Assembly (NCBI GenBank): GCA_023434365.1
Contig: JAEYSV010000034.1
Coordinates: 1-8,709 of the forward strand
Source of the DNA: Bacillota bacterium
GTDB taxonomy: Bacteria > Bacillota > Clostridia > Lachnospirales > Lachnospiraceae
DNA: 8,709 nt
Direction: 5' to 3'
Position numbers and translations under genes: made by a program. The first letter of the stretch is position 1, and each line of letters begins with the position of its first letter. Positions 7,613 through 8,709 of the stretch are shown one piece after another. The notes beneath the pieces were generated by a model. The model was given only the letters and a program-made list of their open reading frames with translations, was not told where the DNA came from and did no database searches.

Positions 7613-7774
7613 TTTTTTGTTCGTTTTTAGAATTTTGCGTGAGGATGACTAGGCAAGCGGTGTTTGGATACCTCTCAAAACTTTTCTGGTGCCCCCTAGG
7701 GGTCATGAAATAATTTTCCCTTGCTACCAAGCGCCTAACTAATCGAACGTCTGTACGGTCAAATTAGATCGTTA
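7613..7774. other. Gene-free gap upstream of terS; candidate cos/packaging region
   Basis: This 162-bp interval separates the HNH/72-aa gene pair from the terminase genes, an unusually wide gap in an operon where genes otherwise overlap or nearly touch. It contains a perfect 10-bp palindrome CCCCTAGGGG (7693-7702) within a GC-rich core (GGTGCCCCCTAGGGGTC), flanked by AT-rich stretches and several short repeats. I see no coding frame or terminator in it. In HK97-like phages that carry an HNH endonuclease next to the terminase, the cos site commonly lies just upstream of terS, so this is the best candidate for terminase binding and cutting. Nothing in the sequence gives the overhang. The call is inference from position and base composition. 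Confidence 0.45.
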
Positions 7775-7993
7775 CTATTGCTTTATGCCTATTACTTGAC
7801 CGACGATAGATGGTACTACAATGCACTTTTTTCCTATCTTTTCAGACCATCTTTTCTCTAGTGTCCTTGCTAAGTCTACCGATATGTTGTCGTTGTTTAA
7901 AATAAATAAAAGGACATCATCGTCTTTATTAATGCTATCTATTTCTTTAAGTTCTATCTTGATACCGTTATTATCTTCCATGTATAATTTCAT
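7775..7993 (-). CDS. Small protein of unknown function between HNH and terminase genes (72 aa)
   Basis: I do not recognise a family. The ATG at 7993 has a near-perfect ribosome binding site (AAGGAGG, 8007-8001) seven bases upstream, within the end of the HNH gene, and the two genes overlap by 23 bases, so this is a genuine gene. The product is acidic in its first half ('MEDNNGIKIELKEIDSINKDDD') and then has a hydrophobic strand 'VLLFILNND' (about 27-35), a helix 'SVDLARTLEKRWSEKIGKK' (38-56) and a second strand 'CIVVPSIVGQVIGI' (57-70). This suggests a compact alpha/beta fold with no cysteine pairs or membrane segment. Position beside HNH and the candidate cos region makes a packaging-related role possible but unproven. 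Confidence 0.78.
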   Translation of the reverse strand: MKLYMEDNNGIKIELKEIDSINKDDDVLLFILNNDNISVDLARTLEKRWSEKIGKKCIVVPSIVGQVIGIKQ

Positions 7994-8390
7994 CTCTATA
8001 CCTCCTTAACATTTCATACAACATCTTCATTGTTCCAACCTTATCCTTTTCATACATCTTCTCTATCTTGCTATGAGTATCGTGTGATAGGCTCATAAGG
8101 TTATCTGTATCGTATCGCCTATTCCAATTATCTTTCAATGGGTCGATGTGATGTACCGTATCGGCAGTTACTATCTCGCCTGTTGTCATATAGATATATA
8201 CGTCAGTATATCCGTCTAGTATCAGTGCGTTATGTCGTGCATCTTTCCATAATCGTGAATGGTAGAAACCTGTTGAATCTTTATCGCGGTAATTCTTGTC
8301 ATACTCTTTATGTCTTTGCTTAAGACATTCGCATTTGCTTCCGCTAGGTAGGCGGTTTCCGCATCGGCTACATCTTTTATATATTGGCAT
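7971..8390 (-). CDS. HNH homing/packaging-type endonuclease
   Basis: This is an HNH-family nuclease (139 aa), first gene of the leftward late cluster. An N-terminal four-cysteine zinc knuckle (Cys7, Cys10, Cys20, Cys22) precedes a basic linker ('KQRHKEYDKNYRDK'). The catalytic core is 'DTVHHIDPLKDNWNRR' with His80-His81, followed by 'TDNLMSLSHDTHSKIE' with Asn97 and His106, the H-N-H triad. The CxxC pairs that usually flank the core in zinc-bound phage HNH proteins are absent (segments 'TDVYIYMTTGEI' and 'SLSHDTH' replace them). In HK97-type phages an HNH protein beside the terminase stimulates or enables cos cleavage by the large subunit, so the same is likely here. GAGG lies 6 bases before the ATG. 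An independent mobile nuclease is the less likely alternative. Confidence 0.9.
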   Translation of the reverse strand: MPIYKRCSRCGNRLPSGSKCECLKQRHKEYDKNYRDKDSTGFYHSRLWKDARHNALILDGYTDVYIYMTTGEIVTADTVHHIDPLKDNWNRRYDTDNLMSLSHDTHSKIEKMYEKDKVGTMKMLYEMLRRYRDEIIHGR

Positions 8391-8462
8391 CCTCTACCTC
8401 ATCTTTCTATTTCTTTCATTCATCTTATCCATAAAAAATAATAAAAAATATAGTTTATCTTA
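8391..8462. other. Intergenic region between HNH gene and divergent mini-gene promoter
   Basis: This is an AT-rich stretch with two A-rich runs (8432-8448). I see no convincing leftward promoter in it. The closest candidate is TTGTCA (8469-8464, minus strand) with a poor TTTATT 18 bases downstream, which overlaps the -35 of the rightward promoter. The late operon may therefore be transcribed from further right, or from a promoter that needs a phage activator. A 12-codon in-frame leader (8432-8394) ends at a TAG just before the HNH start but has no ribosome binding site, so I do not count it as a gene. Confidence 0.4.
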
Positions 8463-8491
8463 TTGACAAGCACGTTTAAACGTGCTATAAT
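8463..8491 (+). promoter_or_regulatory. Perfect consensus vegetative (sigma-A) promoter of the mini-gene
   Basis: TTGACA (8463-8468) and TATAAT (8486-8491) match the primary sigma-factor consensus at all twelve positions and are separated by the optimal 17 bases. Transcription should start near 8498, giving a leader of about 25 bases before the ATG at 8523. It faces right, away from the late operon. Such a strong promoter normally needs a tight repressor, consistent with the palindrome in its spacer. Confidence 0.9.
8469..8486. promoter_or_regulatory. 18-bp perfect palindrome filling the promoter spacer (likely operator)
   Basis: AGCACGTTTAAACGTGCT is a perfect inverted repeat of two 9-base arms with no loop. 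It occupies the whole spacer between -35 and -10 and shares only the first T of the -10. A dimeric helix-turn-helix repressor bound here would block RNA polymerase completely. I do not see another copy of the ACGTTTAAACGT core in the window, and the regulator is not encoded here. It does not resemble the Gram-positive LexA box (CGAAC-N4-GTTCG). Confidence 0.75.
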
Positions 8492-8522
8492 ATATACATA
8501 ATCAAGGAAAGGAGAGATACCA

Positions 8523-8642
8523 ATGGGTAAGAAGAAAAAGAAGAAACAAAAAGAGAACCCAATCAATTTAGTAATCAAAGCGATACTCGCAATATCAGCA
8601 CTGATTACGGCAATAGCCAAAATGATTGAAGTTCTCAAGTAG
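8523..8642 (+). CDS. 39-aa lysine-rich, hydrophobic mini-protein (moron-like cassette)
   Basis: This is an unrecognised small gene on the strand opposite to the late operon. The ATG at 8523 follows a strong ribosome binding site (AAAGGAGA, 8508-8515) at 7 bases, and the stop is TAG at 8640-8642. The product starts MGKKKKKKQKENP, a strongly cationic head, and continues with a largely uninterrupted hydrophobic or amphipathic helix (about residues 14-38, core 'AILAISALITAIA') ending 'KMIEVLK'. That layout suggests a small single-pass or membrane-associated peptide with the cationic end in the cytoplasm. It has its own consensus promoter, an operator-like palindrome and a trailing hairpin, as phage morons do. 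A type I toxin-like or superinfection-exclusion peptide is possible, as is a nucleic-acid-binding peptide via the lysine run. None of these is demonstrated. Existence as a gene is well supported and function is unknown. Confidence 0.82.
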   Translation: MGKKKKKKQKENPINLVIKAILAISALITAIAKMIEVLK

Positions 8643-8647
8643 GAAAA

Positions 8648-8665
8648 GGGGAGAGAAATCTCCCC
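8648..8665. terminator. GC-rich hairpin after the mini-gene, terminator-like on the minus strand
   Basis: GGGGAGA (8648-8654) and TCTCCCC (8659-8665) form a perfect 7-bp stem closed by GAAA, a stable GNRA tetraloop on the plus-strand RNA. It begins five bases after the mini-gene stop. On the plus strand it is followed by GACTTCT rather than a T-tract, so it would end or protect the mini-gene transcript only weakly. On the minus strand it is followed by TTTTCC (8647-8642), which makes it a better, though short, intrinsic terminator for leftward transcription arriving from the right. Confidence 0.6.
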
Positions 8666-8678
8666 GACTTCTAAATTC

Positions 8679-8707
8679 ATCTTATCACAATTGGTCGTAA
8701 TTGTAAA
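8679..8707 (-). promoter_or_regulatory. Possible leftward promoter downstream of the mini-gene
   Basis: On the minus strand TTTACA (8707-8702) is separated by exactly 17 bases from TAAGAT (8684-8679), which is preceded by the extended -10 element TG (TGATAAGAT). Matches to consensus are five of six and four of six. Start would be near 8672, so the RNA would run through the 8648-8665 hairpin and then antisense to the mini-gene. A 6-bp inverted repeat (ACAATT, 8687-8692, and AATTGT, 8699-8704) overlaps the spacer and -35. In AT-rich DNA such a match can occur by chance. Confidence 0.35.
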
Positions 8708-8709
8708 AT

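Noticed and set aside
7741..7770. Imperfect inverted repeat CTAAT...ATTAG upstream of terS as a regulatory stem
   Set aside because: Only five terminal pairs match, with several internal mismatches; too weak to annotate separately from the packaging gap.
8394..8432. 12-codon leader peptide (MDKMNERNRKMR) in frame with and upstream of HNH
   Set aside because: It has no ribosome binding site, sits in a repetitive A/G-rich stretch, and is short enough to be chance.
8648..8665. Strong rho-independent terminator for the plus-strand mini-gene
   Set aside because: The stem is good, but the following bases are GACTTCT and not a T-tract, so only a hairpin, better oriented for leftward termination, is claimed.
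8420..8680. 86-codon minus-strand frame with hydrophobic stretches antisense to the mini-gene
   Set aside because: It is the mirror of the lysine codons (giving a phenylalanine run) and the hydrophobic helix of the 39-aa gene. It has no ribosome binding site and covers the promoter and hairpin.
1..8709. CRISPR array, tRNA gene, insertion sequence or attachment site
   Set aside because: No regularly spaced repeats, cloverleaf-like sequence, transposase or integrase coding region, or att-like direct repeats were seen on either strand.

Overview
The window is the head-morphogenesis end of an HK97-type siphovirus late operon, from a prophage or temperate phage of a low-GC Gram-positive host. A Clostridia/Lachnospiraceae-like host is most likely. 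That assignment is inference, based on AT-rich DNA, strong AGGAGG-type ribosome binding sites, GTG and TTG starts, and the resemblance of the proteins to Firmicutes phage families. No host gene, integrase or attachment site is visible, so integration cannot be judged.

Everything from about 8390 down to base 1 reads leftward (minus strand) and is tightly packed. In transcription order it encodes an HNH endonuclease (8390-7971) and a 72-aa protein of unknown function (7993-7775). A gene-free 162-bp gap follows, which I read as a possible cos/packaging region. Then come the P27-type small terminase (7591-7109), large terminase (7109-5304), HK97-type portal (5288-4029), ClpP-like prohead protease (4036-3233) and HK97-fold major capsid protein with a scaffold-like N-terminus (3183-2002). 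A 52-aa HeH/Rho-N-like protein (2002-1844) follows. After an apparent intrinsic terminator come the gp6-like connector (1810-1520), head-tail adaptor (1527-1219), gp10-like protein (1218-802), a probable tail terminator (805-464) and the first 153 codons of a phi13-type major tail protein that runs off the left edge. This is a complete DNA packaging, capsid and connector set. Neighbouring genes overlap by 1, 4, 8 or 23 bases, or abut, which implies translational coupling.

The right end (8463-8709) is different. A 39-aa lysine-rich and then hydrophobic mini-protein (8523-8642) is encoded on the plus strand, divergent from the late operon. It has a perfect consensus promoter (TTGACA, 17 bp, TATAAT) whose spacer is filled by an 18-bp perfect palindrome, a strong ribosome binding site, and a GC-rich hairpin just after the stop. 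It looks like a self-contained, repressible moron-like cassette and is the least ordinary thing here. A possible leftward promoter at 8679-8707 would transcribe antisense to it.

Most of the window is a well-known module. The points worth following are the mini-gene cassette with its operator-like palindrome, the putative terminator inside the structural operon, the packaging-site candidate, and several start-site corrections.
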